Origin: Paragorgia papillata | Lineage: Eukaryota > Cnidaria > Anthozoa > Scleralcyonacea > Coralliidae | Direction of reading: 5' to 3' | Length of the DNA: 64,000 nt | Assembly: GCA_035771165.1 (NCBI GenBank) | Contig: JAWNZC010000344.1 | Span: forward strand, 795,001 to 859,000 | In this document: piece by piece, positions 1 through 11,949 of the stretch | Position numbering within the stretch: the stretch's first letter is position 1 | Layout: each line of letters opens with the position of its first letter | Made by a program: the position numbers and the translations under genes | Notes under the pieces: model-generated | Databases searched by the model: none | Seen by the model: only the letters and a program-made list of their open reading frames with translations | What the model was told of the DNA's origin: nothing

Positions 1-2007
1 TATCTTCAGCTCTCCTATCAAAATCCTATCATTACTACAAATACGTCTAAGGCGAAGCGCCTGGCTAAAAGGAATAGCACGTTTGACATGGCGAGGATGA
101 CAAGATTTACTATCTAAGTACTGGTGAGTGTCAGTAGGTTTGTAATACAAAGCAGTAACAAGTTTACCATCCTTAGCACTCACCAGTACATCTAAAATTA
201 TAACGACTTAGAAGAAATAGTATATGTAAACTTAATAGAAGAATGAAAACTATCAAGTTTACTAAGAAATACATCAAGGCGTGCTCGGCCATGAGTCCAG
301 ATGGCAAAAATATCGTCTAAGAATCGTCACCATATCCAAGGTTTAAAACATAAAGTATCTAGAAAATTCTTTTCCAAATCGGCCATAAATAAATTTGCAA
401 AAGCTGGGGAAAATTTGGTACCCATGGCAGTGCCCAACGTTTGATGAAAAATCTTGTCATCAAATTCAAATTTCAAAATAATTATTTTCCGTACGTGCCA
501 GGTCAATTAAAGATGTAGTAGAAACATTAGCGTAAGAACGATTATTAAGTGCTTTGGTAAGAGCTTCCAATCCCTCATGGTGTGGGATATTGGAGCACAA
601 GCCAACAACATCAGTAGTAACTAATATAAAGTCATCAGGTAAAATACCTAAATCATCAAGTTTACAAAGAAAATCAGAAGTATCTTTAATGTACGAAGGA
701 ATATCCTTGACCAGTGGCTGAAAATGGAAATCCTCGGAAGTGCCTCGGAGTGGCAAAAACTCGGAAATTTTTTCTGTGGGCATACCACAATTAGAAACAT
801 TGGGTCTTCCTGGCACTTCACCCTGAACTAAACTTTTATGAATTTTGGGTAACAAATAAAATTTTCCTAATTTAGGACTAGGAACTTGAAGATATTCGAA
901 ACAATTTTTGTCAATAAAACCAGAATTAAGAAGCACAGTTAATTTGTCCAAGATAAGAGAGGCAACATTAACAGTAGGATGAGAAATAACAACTATAAAC
1001 CGTAGAGTCGTTGAGTTGGCAATAGGCTTCTTTACAATAATCAACCTTATCCAACACAACCACAGCCGACCCTTTATCCGCCTGTTTAATAATAATATCA
1101 GTATATTTTTTAAGGTCAGAAAGCGCCTGCCTCTCCATGGCAGAAAGATTACAGAAATTGCGGCCCCTCTCATCCATGGCTAATAACCGCTTTTCAAGCT
1201 CCTCGAGATATAAATTCAAAGCCGGCTCCGAAATATTAGGTGTCCAATTAGATTTAGTTTTAAATTTAAGATGCAAATCAGAAACATTATTGGTAGATTG
1301 ACTATGATGAGAAAATAATTTGCATTTCAGTCGTCTACCAAAATCAAAAATATCCTTCTGTAGCTGGAAACGATTAATATTTTTTGGGGTTGGACAAAAA
1401 TGCAAACCTTTAGAAAGAATATTAACTTCTGATGATAATGTAAGAATATGACTAGATAAATTGAATACATTTGAAGAAGGATGTTCAGTATTTAAGTCTA
1501 AATTATGTCCGTGGGCTTCCTCTTCACTTACTTCATGGTCTTCTTCACTTCCTTCACGGTCAGGATTATCAGTTTCAACAAGTGGTGGATTATTTTCAGT
1601 ATAAGGTGGAATACTTCTGGTATTTAGGACAGGTAGAGGTAATGGTAATGTAACAAAGCGAGTGTTAAAATGTTCCACTTCGGCAAGTTCATCTTGAACA
1701 CGAGATATATCGCTGCTAACGAAACAGTTGGCCGTGTGGAGTCAGGAATGATTTTGCACCACTTTTTAGAACGTCGGTATTTGAGGCCATGTTCGAGTTG
1801 TTGGTATTTTGTCGAAACATCGTTAGAGATCTTATCTCGAATGTCCACTCCCAAGGAAGTAGTCCAAACGTCAAGCAACTGATTTCGCTTTTTCTCTAAG
1901 GAGGCTACCACGAGGTCAACTTCAGATTTTAACAAGGACACGAGAGACGATTCTGTTTGATAGAGTGGTATGCCCACAGAAAAAAATTCCGAGTTTTTGG
2001 ATTCCAT
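1..2007 (-). pseudogene. Penelope-like element, N-terminal region and reverse transcriptase (copy A)
   Basis: Read on the minus strand from 2007 to the window edge. It encodes a leader, the PLE segment before the RT containing KQADKGSAVVVLDK, the finger motif YLLPKIHK, motif A (TTDVVGLCSNIPHHEGLE), the motif GTAMGTKFSPAFANL and the catalytic box RFLDDIFAIW near 315-335. These are the ordered RT motifs of Penelope-like retroelements. The frame changes near 1675, near 1000 and near 466, and a stop precedes RFLDD, so the copy is dead. The 3' part (linker and GIY-YIG endonuclease) would lie off the left edge. It is joined head to head with copy B. Confidence 0.88.
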
Positions 2008-2732
2008 TTTCAGCCACTGGTCAAAGATATTTCTTCGTACATTAAAGATACTTCTGATTTTCTTTGTAAACTTGATGATTTAGGTATTTTACCTGATGAC
2101 TTAATATTAGTTACTATTGATGTTGTTGGCTTGTGCTCCCGTATCCCACACCATGAGGGATTGGAAGTTCTTACCAAAGCACTTAATAATCGTTCTTACG
2201 CTAATGTTTCTACTACATCTTTATGGCACGTATTGTCTTAGAAAATAATTATTTTGAAATTTGAATTTGATGACAAGATGTTTGGGCACTGCCATGGGTA
2301 CCAAATTTGCACTAGCTTTTGCAAATTTATTTATGCAAATTTATTTATGGCCGATTTGGGAAAAAAAATTCTAGATACTTTGTTTTAAACCTTGGATATG
2401 GTGGCAATTCTTAGATGATATTTTCGCCATCTGGACTCATGGCCGAGCACGCCTTGATGTATTTCTTAGTAAACTTAATAGTTTTCATTCTTCTATTAAG
2501 TTTACATATACTATTTCTTCTAAGTCGTTATCATTTTTAGATGTACTGGTGAGTGCTAAGGATGGTAAACTTGTTACTGATTTGTATTGCAAACCTACTG
2601 ACACTCACCAGTACTTAGATAGTAAATCTTGTCATCCTCGCCATGTCAAACGTGCTATTCCTTTTAGCCAGGCGCTTCGCCTTAGACGTATTTGTAGTAA
2701 TGATAGGATTTTGATAGGAGAGCTGAAGATAT
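1..2732. repeat. Inverted repeat with ~730 bp arms (PLE head-to-head pair)
   Basis: The sequence at 1-728 recurs in reverse complement at about 2004-2732, with only scattered differences. The ends match directly: line 1 starts TATCTTCAGCTCTCC and the plus copy ends with its inverse at 2732. The ~1.27 kb between the arms is the PLE 5' region present only in copy A. Inverted partial copies like this are a known outcome of PLE insertion. Confidence 0.85.
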
Positions 2733-3615
2733 GAAATCTTGGTTTTCTAAAAGAGGTTATGAGGGGAAATTCCTCGATTCGCAAATTCAGCGTGCTAAAC
2801 GAAAATCTCGAGATGATATTTTAAAACCCAAGCAAAACGGTAGGAAGAGGGCCGGTAATATTCCCTTGGTGTTGAATTTCCATCCCTCTTTGTCAAAGGT
2901 TTCATCTATTCTTCAGGAACTCCAGCCTATTTTATCCAATTGTTCCACCACCAGGGCCTTATTTTCGGATAAACCTATTCTTCCATTTAGACGTCCTCAA
3001 AATATTAAAGATTCTTTAGTGCGGGCCAAACCTCCTCGTACACGTTGTCCAGTGAAGTCTATGGGTATGCTCCCATGTGGAAAATCTAGATGTCAAATTT
3101 GTAGATTTGTCGTCGAGGGCGTACCTTTGGGGATTCTTCTGGCGCGTCAACGTATTATGTTAATTATAATTTTAACTGTGATTAAAACTTGTGCTATCAG
3201 GTAAAAAATGTGATAAGAAATATGTGGGCAGCACTATAACATCTTTCCGTAAACGTTTTAATAACCATAAGAGTAGCTTAATTAGATTTGGTAAAGGACA
3301 AAGTAATATTGCCGGCGAGCATCTTTACCCTCATTTTTATAGTGCTGGCCATGAGGGACTTTCTGATGTTTGTGTAACTATTATTGATAAGACGGATATT
3401 AATAACCCTACTGACCGTGAAGGATTCTGGAGTTACAAACTTAATACTTTTACACCTATGGGACTTAATTTACACGATTTCTTTTAATTTTAATTTATGT
3501 AAATAATTATATAAGTTGCTTCACTTCTCTTGTATAATTGACCTGAAGAAGGGGCTAGACCCCGAAACGTTGTGAATTGAATTGAATTGAAGATTAAATA
3601 AAGTTCCTCTTGAAA
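2004..3615 (+). pseudogene. Penelope-like element, 5'-truncated RT plus GIY-YIG endonuclease (copy B)
   Basis: Plus-strand PLE that begins inside the RT: motif A as TIDVVGLCSRIPHHEG at about 2110-2160, then a frame-broken palm and thumb. A better-preserved linker follows (2731-3150), with the PLE signature LPFRRPQNIKDSLVRAK and a CGKSRCQIC cysteine cluster. The GIY-YIG part is at 3191-3487 (KKYVGSTITSFRKRFNNH, then WSYKLNTFTPMGLN). The first 730 bases are the inverted duplicate of 1-728. A short 3' UTR with a hammerhead-like motif ends before a (TA)n tract. Several frameshifts make it non-functional. Confidence 0.88.
3543..3570 (+). ncRNA. Hammerhead-like motif in PLE 3' UTR
   Basis: CTGAAGA, a GGGG/CCCC stem with a five-base loop, then GAAACGT. 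This matches the hammerhead core CUGANGA-stem II-GAAA. There is one extra A before stem II, and stems I and III are not resolved. Hammerhead ribozymes are known in PLEs. Self-cleavage here is an inference. Confidence 0.5.

Positions 3616-3617
<2 letters not shown>

Positions 3618-3646
<29 letters not shown>
3618..3646. repeat. (TA)n microsatellite after the PLE tail
   Basis: About 13 TA units directly after the PLE 3' end and before the next PLE fragment. Confidence 0.9.
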
Positions 3647-3651
<5 letters not shown>

Positions 3652-3673
3652 GAGGTTTTTTTGCAGAAAGAGT

Positions 3674-4298
3674 TGACACTGACTGGAGACAAAAACTTTA
3701 AGGTGTTGAAAAGTTCTTATTGGTACGTTTCGGTTTAAATACTAAAACCTTCTTCAGCCTATGTGAAGACTAAAATAATATATGGTTAAAAATTTTTTGT
3801 ATACATTATATACCTGCGGTTAATTAAAACTAGAATTAATTAGTTAACATATTATACACCCTAGGGACTTGTATATGTTCGTTGATGGAATGCCACGCTT
3901 CGAGAAATAATCGGCCAGTCCATTGTTTACATTGATCAATTATACTAACATCATTAAAATCAAATTCATGTTTAGTTTCTTCTTGATGTTGCGGCAAAAG
4001 AGAGTTCTTGTCCTGTAGAAATATCGCTCGTTTATGTTCTTTAACTCTGGTCTTTAAAGCACGGCCCGTTTGGCCGATATATACTTTCTCACAATTTTTA
4101 CAATTAATTTTATAAACGACAGCTGTAGATGATTTTTATCTGGCTTATCTTTTGGTTTCTTCATTATTGCACCGACCGTTTTTATGGGTTTGTAGGCCAC
4201 TTTCACGTCATGTTTGCTTAGCGTTCTACCAATTCTTTCGGATACACCTTGAATATAAGGAAGGACCACCAAACCTTTTTGTCTCCAGTCAGTGTCAT
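3674..4298 (-). pseudogene. Penelope-like element 2, GIY-YIG tail, inverted
   Basis: On the minus strand, 4272 to about 3840 reads a PLE linker followed by a GIY-YIG domain containing NCKNCEKVYIGQTGRALKTR and an H-x3-R helix (KEHKRA). One frame change falls near 4130. The sequence TGACACTGACTGGAGAC is found at both edges in opposite orientation (3675 on plus, about 4276-4298 on minus), so the piece is bounded by a short inverted repeat. It abuts the plus-strand RT of the same family. Confidence 0.78.
3726..3757 (-). ncRNA. Hammerhead-like motif in PLE2 3' UTR
   Basis: The minus strand reads CTGAAGA, then a GGTTT/AAACC stem with a loop, then GAAACGT. The layout is the same as at 3543, but the stem sequence differs and base pairing is kept. 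It lies just 3' of the GIY-YIG domain. Confidence 0.5.
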
Positions 4299-4309
4299 CT
4301 CTTTCTCCA

Positions 4310-5674
4310 AAAAACTCAAACTATGCCTGACTACGCTTATAGTATTTTCAAACTTATCGTGAAGCCCTGGGAATCTCCACCTACAGAAGCCACTTATATT
4401 TTAACCATAGGCTGAAAGAAAACAAGATTCTTCCTTCAAGTCTCCACTTCAATCCACCGGTCAAGTGTAAAGAAGGCTACAACATCACTAAGAAAGCTGG
4501 TTTTGCCTATTTACGGCTTCGTATTCAGCAGTGCCATACCACGATCAACGAACATACTGAGAAGTTAAGAAGAGTCGAATCTAACATCCAACATTTACTC
4601 GATGGAGAAACCATGCAAACATTGAAGAACACCATCGCACGTAAGGTCAAATACGAATGTGATCGCAGAAAGACGAACCAGCAAAAGAAGCTAGAACGAT
4701 TATTACACGGCCGTCATAAGAACAATATCACTCAAAATGACAAATGAGTTGTTAATTTATCCAGCAAACAATTAACCAAGATTCAAGAAGAAGTTTTAAA
4801 ACTCGGCAATAATTTCTCCATTACACCCAACAGAATACCGGTTGCCCACATCCTCTCATCCATAGAACGCCCTCGATGGCCAAATATTTCAAAAAAACAT
4901 CAAGATGCGCTAAAGATCTTAGCTAATGACCCAACTGTGACTATCCTTCCTGCAGATAAAGGTCGTGCAATGGTAGTTATGGACAGTGAAGATTACAATA
5001 ACAAGATCGAGAATTTGGTACAGGATACGAATACTTATTCTAAGATTACAGATCGACGCAGGAATCCCACCTCTAGTACAGAGAAAGCTCTGAACCAACT
5101 GCTCAAAGGAATCAAAAGTCTCCGTACAATCTGGGAAAAGCACAATTAGAAGATAATTTGTATTACAAATTACGCAGTACCGACGCCGTTCCTGCAACCT
5201 TCTATGGCCTTCCAAAAGTACATAAAATAAGTGTTCCTTTGAGGCCTATCACCAGTTCCATAGGCTCTCCCACCTACCAAATTTCTAAATATCTAGCTGA
5301 TCTCCTGTCCCCGCTTCAGAACAACAGATATACAATCAGAAACAGTCAAGAATTTGCTCATAAAGTCGTGACGTACACTGTTGAAAATGACGAATGCCTG
5401 GTGTCTTTTGACGTGGTGTCTTTATTTACATCCATTCCTGTTCATTTGGCTTTGGAAATAACGGAAGAGCGTCTCCAGTCTGACCTGAGTCTTTGTGAAA
5501 GAACCAATTTATCTGTCGACAATATTATGAAACTTCTAAAATTCGCGTTAAACAATAATTATTTTATCCTACAAAATACATACTATTTTTTTTAACAGAT
5601 TTTTGGATGCCCTATGGGTTCGCCAGTCAGCGCCATCCTTGCTAATCTCGTCATGGAGCATGTGGAAGAAATGG

Positions 5675-5690
<16 letters not shown>
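4310..5690 (+). pseudogene. Penelope-like element 2, N-terminal region and RT, truncated
   Basis: A plus-strand PLE reading frame with several breaks. The N-terminal helical region (KENKILPSSLHFNPP, about 4410-4740) ends in a TGA at 4745. Next come ILPADKGRAMVVMDSEDY (4937-5000), a break near 5148, FYGLPKVHK and LRPITSSIGSPTYQ (5158-5300), motif A VSFDVVSLFTSIP (about 5395-5435) and GCPMGSPVSAILANLVMEH (5600-5665). The copy is cut at a (TA)n tract before the YxDD-type box. It shares its family with the inverted GIY-YIG piece to its left. Confidence 0.85.

Positions 5691-5705
<15 letters not shown>
5677..5705. repeat. (TA)n microsatellite
   Basis: A pure TA run that truncates the PLE2 reverse transcriptase. 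Confidence 0.9.
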
Positions 5706-5707
<2 letters not shown>

Positions 5708-6136
5708 CTTTTTTGTACGCCGGACGGTGATTAACAAGCTTCCGGTTGTACGCCAATCCAGTCGCGGCGTTTGTACGCCAGTCCTGATGTGCGACGGCGT
5801 TTGTCAAATTAAGAGGAGATTTTTTTCAGAATTGCGTAACTCGCGCTCAAAACCAATCAGAGTGGCGAGAATGGATGTACGTCATGTAGTCAGTCAGAAT
5901 GTTAAAACATGGCGGTTGTGAGTGTCAACTGTGGTACCGTTCCACGTCTTTAAACACATCAAGAATAACTTTTAAACTGTAAATAATATCTGAAATGCAA
6001 AGTAAATGCAGCAGTGTATCTACGAGAAGAAGATGGCGTCATAAATAGCGTAATCTGATGCGAATCTAACTCTTTCAAGTCTGTTGATGCACGTCTGGCC
6101 CGTGCCTTTTGTAAAGATCACAAGTATTTACAACAG
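5706..6136 (+). promoter_or_regulatory. Candidate promoter and non-coding first exon
   Basis: A CpG-rich island of about 400 bases in AT-rich surroundings. It contains CCAATCAG (a CCAAT-type box, about 5850) and repeated GTACGCCAGTCC-like words. It ends in a strong splice donor, ACAACAG|GTACGTTT, at about 6136. No long reading frame crosses it. It could be the 5' exon of a host gene whose next exons I cannot identify. The role is inferred from composition and the donor only. Confidence 0.35.
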
Positions 6137-6329
6137 GTACGTTTATATTTTTGCTGTTTGTTTTTACACACTGATAAGTAGAAAATGTTTATCAGTTAGG
6201 TCAGAGTTCCGTTACAGTGACTGGGAATAATTAAGCATTAGATATCGGTTTTATTGATTCAGAAACATTGGTCATATTTAAGTCAGTTTGACTGTTTTAA
6301 TACGTTTCTGTCTCGACTTGTCTCAAATA

Positions 6330-7345
6330 TAACTAAAAAATGTTTTCATTAAAACGCAGCCGATCAAACTGCATTATATCTTATGCCATACTTTAGTTAT
6401 TACAGTTGGTGACAATTGTGATCTTAATGGCATTTCGGTGAACGGTCCCAGGTGATTTTTTAATATTTCAAAGATGCTTGATTAGCATTTAGCAAATATG
6501 TTGAAAACTCGTTTGTACTGTAAACGTTGGATTTATAAGTTTGTTTTTGTTTTGTCTTCAATGTAAAACCAGCTTTCATTACATAATGCTTGCAGAGTCA
6601 AGTTTTCATCATATGTTTTATTTCTTGGAGGAGACCCTTAGCTAAAAAAAAGTCTGCATACAAGATGATTTAGTGCCAACATCGGTGTCATCTTTGTCTT
6701 TTAGTTATAATATTTGGCCAAAAACTGTTTTAAGAACTCTGAAATTCAACCTCCAAAAATATTTAATAAAATGTTTCTGATCAAACTAAATCATATCCCA
6801 TAACAAACTTTGGTTCTCCTACTATAATAAAATTGTGATTTTAATCAAATTTGGGTGGACGGTCCAAGGTGATTTTTTTACATTTTCACAATACACCTGA
6901 ATTGCTTAATTGGAATGTATTTTCTGAATATACTGTACAATGCATTATTTGGCTTATAGGTTTATGTTTATGTGTTGTTTATTTTAAGTGACATTGAATA
7001 ATATTATTCACTGTGTACACACACATCTTTTCAGATGTTTTCTTGGAAGTAAAACCCTGAGTTATAACATGAGGTTGTTTTGGCAGTACAAATAGAATGT
7101 TCAATGTCAGCCATATTTTCCAGTAAATGGAGGTCATGATGTGTGTTTTGCCTTCATCTGAAATTCAACCTCCAAAAATATTTAATAAAATGTTTCTGAT
7201 CAAACTAAATCTTATCCAATAACAAACTTTGGTTCTTCTACTATAATAAAATTGTGGTTTTAATCAAATTTGGATGGACGGTCCAAGGTGATTTTTTCAC
7301 ATTTTTACAATACACCTGAATTGCTTAATTGTAATGTAGTGTATT
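6330..7345. repeat. Tandem repeat, ~418 bp period, about 3 copies
   Basis: GAAATTCAACCTCCAAAAAT to the GGTCCAAGGTGATTTTTT block occurs at 6741 and 7160 with near identity. A more diverged copy starts near 6335 (GATCAAACTGCATTATATC, then CGGTCCCAGGTGATTTTT). Spacings are about 417 and 419 bases. There is no coding potential. It lies downstream of a splice donor, so it may be intronic. Confidence 0.75.
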
Positions 7346-7814
7346 TGTAATGTATACATTTGACTTGTGAGCTCATTATATTTATGTTATTTGGTAACAT
7401 GAAACTGAATAACAATGTACACTGCCACGGGTATATATATTTTTTGAGAAAAAACTATAAACTTGAAACAAAACCCCAAGATTAGATATTTATATCAACC
7501 AATTTTAGATTAAAAAAAAAGCTGCAACTTGAATGAAATTTATTCACAATGTATATCCTAATGCTAGCTATTTAGTGTAATATAAAAAAACTTCTTTTAT
7601 ATTTACAGGCATATTTCATTCAAAAAATCTGATTATCTTGGAATAATCAAAATCAATGGAAATGTTTTACCATGCATGGGTATCATCTTGAATACATTGT
7701 TGTATATACATATTAATGTAAAATACAAAATGAACATTTAGTTATTTTGATAAAACAAATCATGTCTTACATAATTATTGTACTGTATATATATATATAC
7801 ATTGCTACAACTAC

Positions 7815-7917
7815 ATTAACTCTTTCTTGTCCGAATTGGTCTTTAGTATTTTATTTTGGCTAACGCCAGACGATTTTATTCACCTCTGGGGAAGCCCCCA
7901 GACAGGAATGAGTTAAT
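7815..7917. mobile_element. Short MITE-like element with 17 bp inverted ends
   Basis: It begins ATTAACTCTTTCTTGTC and ends with the inverse of ATTAACTCATTCCTGTC, giving 15 of 17 matches. The body is about 100 bases and non-coding. Confidence 0.55.
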
Positions 7918-8069
7918 ATAAAAAATATTGAAAAATTAATTTTAGGTCTTATTGTATTAATATTAATTTAAGGTGGCTCAACACAGTTTGTCTCAAAGAC
8001 TGTGTATACAGTAGTAGATCACAAGAGGAAAATGATACTGAATGTTCAGATCTTTTTGCCTATTCTGTA

Positions 8070-8262
8070 ACAAACAGTTGGTTATTTGCCATTCCAAAGT
8101 TGCGTTAGTGGCCTGGTAATAGCGAGGTTGACAATGCATCACAGGACCATTTTAGGGGAGGGGCTTATTGTTTGCATTTCCTAAAACAGTCTCATGGTGC
8201 TTGGCCAACCTTGCTATTACCAGGTCTCCAGCACAACCTTGGAATGGCCAATTCTTGTTTGA
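8070..8262. repeat. Imperfect palindrome / foldback element
   Basis: The left arm (CCATTCCAAAGTTGCG, CCTGGTAATAGCGAGGTTG) pairs with the right arm (CAACCTTGCTATTACCAGG, ACAACCTTGGAATGG). The arms are about 75 bases with a ~50 base centre. A solo terminus TTAAGGTGGCTC at 7968 resembles the ends of the element at 43110. Confidence 0.65.
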
Positions 8263-8429
8263 CACAATTTGCACTTTTATACGACAACTTTTATACAACT
8301 AAATTACACCATTGCTGAGCTCTTGAAACCCTATATTAAGAGTTTATATACTGTAGAGAATAATACATGGGTGTGTGGAAATTTGATATATTTTTCGAGT
8401 GCTGACCAGGATATCTCACAAGTGAGCAA

Positions 8430-8602
8430 AGCGAACAAGTGAGATACCCCGTTAATACGACCAACCTCGTTATTACGACCACTTTTTTCTGGCCTGAATA
8501 CATTCTAAGTAGTGTAATACTCCCCCGTTAATACGACCACCCCGTTATTACGACCACATCTTTTGGCCCGACGGTGGTTGTATTAACGAGGTTCCACTGT
8601 AT
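8430..8602 (-). mobile_element. pogo/Tigger-like transposon terminus
   Basis: On the minus strand from 8602 it reads CAGTGGAACCTCGTTAATAC, with CGTTAATACGACCACC / CGTTATTACGACCAC words repeated subterminally. CAGTGGAACCTCG ends are typical of Tigger/pogo-group Tc1-mariner elements. No second terminus or transposase is visible, so it is a solo end or a relic. Confidence 0.5.
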
Positions 8603-8694
8603 CAAAATTGGATTACATTACAGGATTAGATTATATTGCAACCAAAATACTATTTTTAAAAGTTTGAAATGATCTTATGCTGTGATATAACGTG

Positions 8695-11600
8695 TCACTT
8701 TTTTTGTAGCTTCATTTTTCTTTTTTTATATGCACTCCAGTAGCTTGCTATTTGAGTTTCACTTAAAACCGTTTTTTCTCCCAGTTTTCTTTCCAATAGT
8801 TTTCTACACTTAGAAACAGTACATCTTTTCTTCTTGTCATATTCTCCTTCATCGAAACATAAATCCATAATTTCTTTTTGTTGCATAGTGAATCTCTTTG
8901 ATACTTTCGAACATTTCTTTCGAGCACTTCCTTTTAGCATTTTATTGAAAAGGCTTTGCGCAATCGTGTTAGTGTTCGTCAACATATTAGATGCTGGTGC
9001 CTCAAGCTTTCTCACTTTTGCGGCGATTCCTAATGCTTCACTGACCGGTAGTGATTCTCGTAATTCTATTAGTGTTTTGCTAACGGTTGATTTTGTCCGG
9101 TCCTTCGCTTTATTAGTACACAAATTGGAATCGAGGTGTTTTTGCAAACAACCTATTCGCAAAAATGCCTTTCCACAATTTATGCATACCGCATACGTTG
9201 TCTTCCGTATTCCCATCCGGTTGATTGGCGGCCATGTCCGTGGATTTTATTTTTTCTCCTTCGGCTTTTTTACGAAACGTGGCTGTACGTTATCGTGTTC
9301 GTTACCATCGTAGTCAAAGATTACTCCAGTTGAGATGGTATCCGATGTTAGGTATGAGGGCCAAAGTTTGACGAGCTTCTCCTTGGTAAAGAGGTTGGGT
9401 TTACATTTACTAGTTTGCTCTCTTGCCTCAATTGCGCTGCATCCTGAGTGATCGTAAATGAAAGTGTTATTCCGTTCCATGTTTTTGCACTTGCCGGCTC
9501 TTTCGATCTGTCGATGTGTATTTCGTAGACATGAGTGCCTTTCAGATGGTCTTTTGTTCCATTTACAATATCTTCGCTTTCTAATATGTCATTTCCCTTT
9601 TTCATCCAACCTTTCAAGACAAACTTGAACGTGGCAAAATGCGAGTCCAACGAAGTCTTTCCCTTTTGGGCTTCAAAAAAAGAGTATCTTTCAATTTTAA
9701 TGGGACACAATTCTGAAAAGCGCATCAGCCACAGAATAATTTATGTATTGTGGTAATGAGGACCATTGTCAGACCATATCACCAGAGATGTTATATCTTC
9801 ATGTTTCAAAGAGAAATTTTTGAGTATAGCTTCAAAAGCACTAGCTGTAAAAAACCAATTCTAAACACGTCATGAATTTCAACTTCGATTTCAGACGAGT
9901 TGGAAGACTTATAAAAAAACATACTTCCGTGTATCGATACACCTTTCTTAGCGTACCAGTCTCGCTGAGGTTCTCTGAACTTCTGAAGTAAAAGTTTCAT
10001 CATGTAGTCGCAAACAGCGATTGTCTTACCAGGTTTGAGCTCCTCAATTTCACGCATGAATCGTAACCTTTGGTACTTTCCGCGGACTAGGTGGCCGATA
10101 TATGACTGCAACTTCTCTTGCACTTCGGAAATCTTATTCCGAAAGTAAATCTTCTGACTTTCAGGGAGTTTGCTCATAGAGATTGTTGCATGTAAGTCGT
10201 CGAATAAGTTGAATCTTTCCACACAAATTTCACAAACTTTCTGATTTGCACACGTTGCATTTTTCTCCAGAAGCCAAGACATGCAATGAAAGAGACAAGG
10301 TGACTGCATTTCTAATTCGTTGACGAATTTGGAAAGTAGATGCCCTTTCAACACTTTAGCTCTTGTTAAGAAGTCGGTCATAGAACCATCTTTGTTGCAC
10401 GCGTAATCAGGAAGCTTAAGAGAAACTCCGACAGGGATCATTAAAACTGGAGAATCTTTAGGTAATGGATTCCATTGCTGATATTCAGTGTCTTGATCTG
10501 TGATATCAACCATGACTACCTTCGTTTTGTCTGCGACGTTCACGAATTCAGTTTCTTCGTCGTTTTCCATGCGCTGTTGAGAATCATGATCACTTGGTAT
10601 TTTGTTTACTAGCGATTTATCAGATAATTCTTGGCGAGTTTGTTAATTATGTCATCAAGATTATCCCAATTGTGTGCTCCAATCTCATCACAGATGTTAC
10701 ATAGGCCAACCATTTGCGCCATCTCTCTGAAATTTCCTGCATCGAGTCCTTGGCGAAACTTTGTTTCAGATATAGCTCGTCTACCAGTTTTTAAGCATTC
10801 TTCTTTATACTTAGCGTATAAATGGTTCTTGCTATCCTTAAGCCACATGACGGGCTGTTTTTGCTCTTCGAACAAATCCGATAACCATGACGACTTTTTT
10901 CCTTCACAAGAAGCCATCCTGTGAGAAGACCTTGTAACGTTATCTGGGTGATGAAGAAAGTTGACCAAGAATGCGAGATCTTCAACAGGCATCTTGTATC
11001 GTGTAACACGTGTACGTTTGGGAGGTGTCACACCAGCTCCTATAAATTTTGTGTGTCGGCGTGCTTCAGTTATTTCGTTGTCGGAACACGGAAAAGCTTT
11101 TTTTAACTCTTTGTTGCTAAAATGACTTGCCACTGTGCTTAGCAGTCTGATTCGGCCAGACGACCCGTGGTTTTCTTTGCCGTACGACTTGGTCAAGTCA
11201 TCGAGGATTTTGGTTAACTTGGGCGCTTCTTTGCTTTGTTGTTTTAGAGGTGTCTTTTTGATAACGTCGTCAAGCAATTCCCATCCATCACCTTGGGAAA
11301 TTTCGTTGCATTTTCCAACCATATCATTCACGACACTCGTTGCTGACGCTCGCATCCTTCTCTTACTTGCTTTACTTGCGTTAGAGTAACTCACTCGCGG
11401 CCGTCCTGATTTTTGTCGTGTTTCTGCAGACGAAGTTAAGTTTTGCTGGTTTCCAATGCCAATGTCGTTTCCTTGCGTTTCTTTGATTCCATCACCTGCG
11501 CTGACTCTATCACCTTCCGTCTTTTCCAGCAGGTTCTGTTCCTCCGGCTGGTTTGGTTCTTCCAACATTCTTTTTCTGTGCGCTAAAGTCTTGTGATAAC

Positions 11601-11949
11601 ATTTTTGGCAAATTTTCTCGTTTTCTTGAACATTTAGATTTGTCAATAAACGACGCCTCATGTCTTCATTGAGAGAGTCGACTGGCGGAAAGTAGAGCCT
11701 TGTCAGATGTCGTCGGCTTGTTGTGCAACTGGATACAGCACATGTATTTTTGCATGTTCTGACTGTTTTGGATATCCAGCACGTTTGACAAATAACAGAA
11801 TTTTTGGCCACCAAAAAATTATCATCGTGAACGCCCAGTTGTTTATAATTACTCTGAGTAACGGTTCTTCTTCAGTTCCCAACTGGAGGGGTTGTGTTAC
11901 AAAAATAACATTTGTCAACTAATGCGCACGTGACTTCTCTTTTACTCAT
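8695..11949 (-). pseudogene. Broken DDE-transposase gene with zinc-finger ends
   Basis: One minus-strand gene can be followed from ATG 11949 to stop 8695. The N-terminus has C-x2-C pairs (CYFC, CQTC, CQKC). Mid-gene at about 10000, the motif CDYMMKLLLQKFREPQRDW has an aspartate followed by a basic helix. At about 9750-9800 comes WSDNGPHYHNT, and at 9640-9690 FFEAQKGKTSLDSHFA. I read these as the D, D and E of an RNase H-fold transposase. The C-terminus has a single C2H2-like finger (CINCGKAFLRIGCLQKHLD, about 9120-9190). Breaks are a TGA at 11874-11872, a frameshift near 10628, a frameshift near 9850, a TAA after HNT, a frameshift near 9430 and a TAA at about 9247. I know this protein type from invertebrate genomes but cannot name its superfamily, and I found no terminal repeats. 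Confidence 0.72.
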
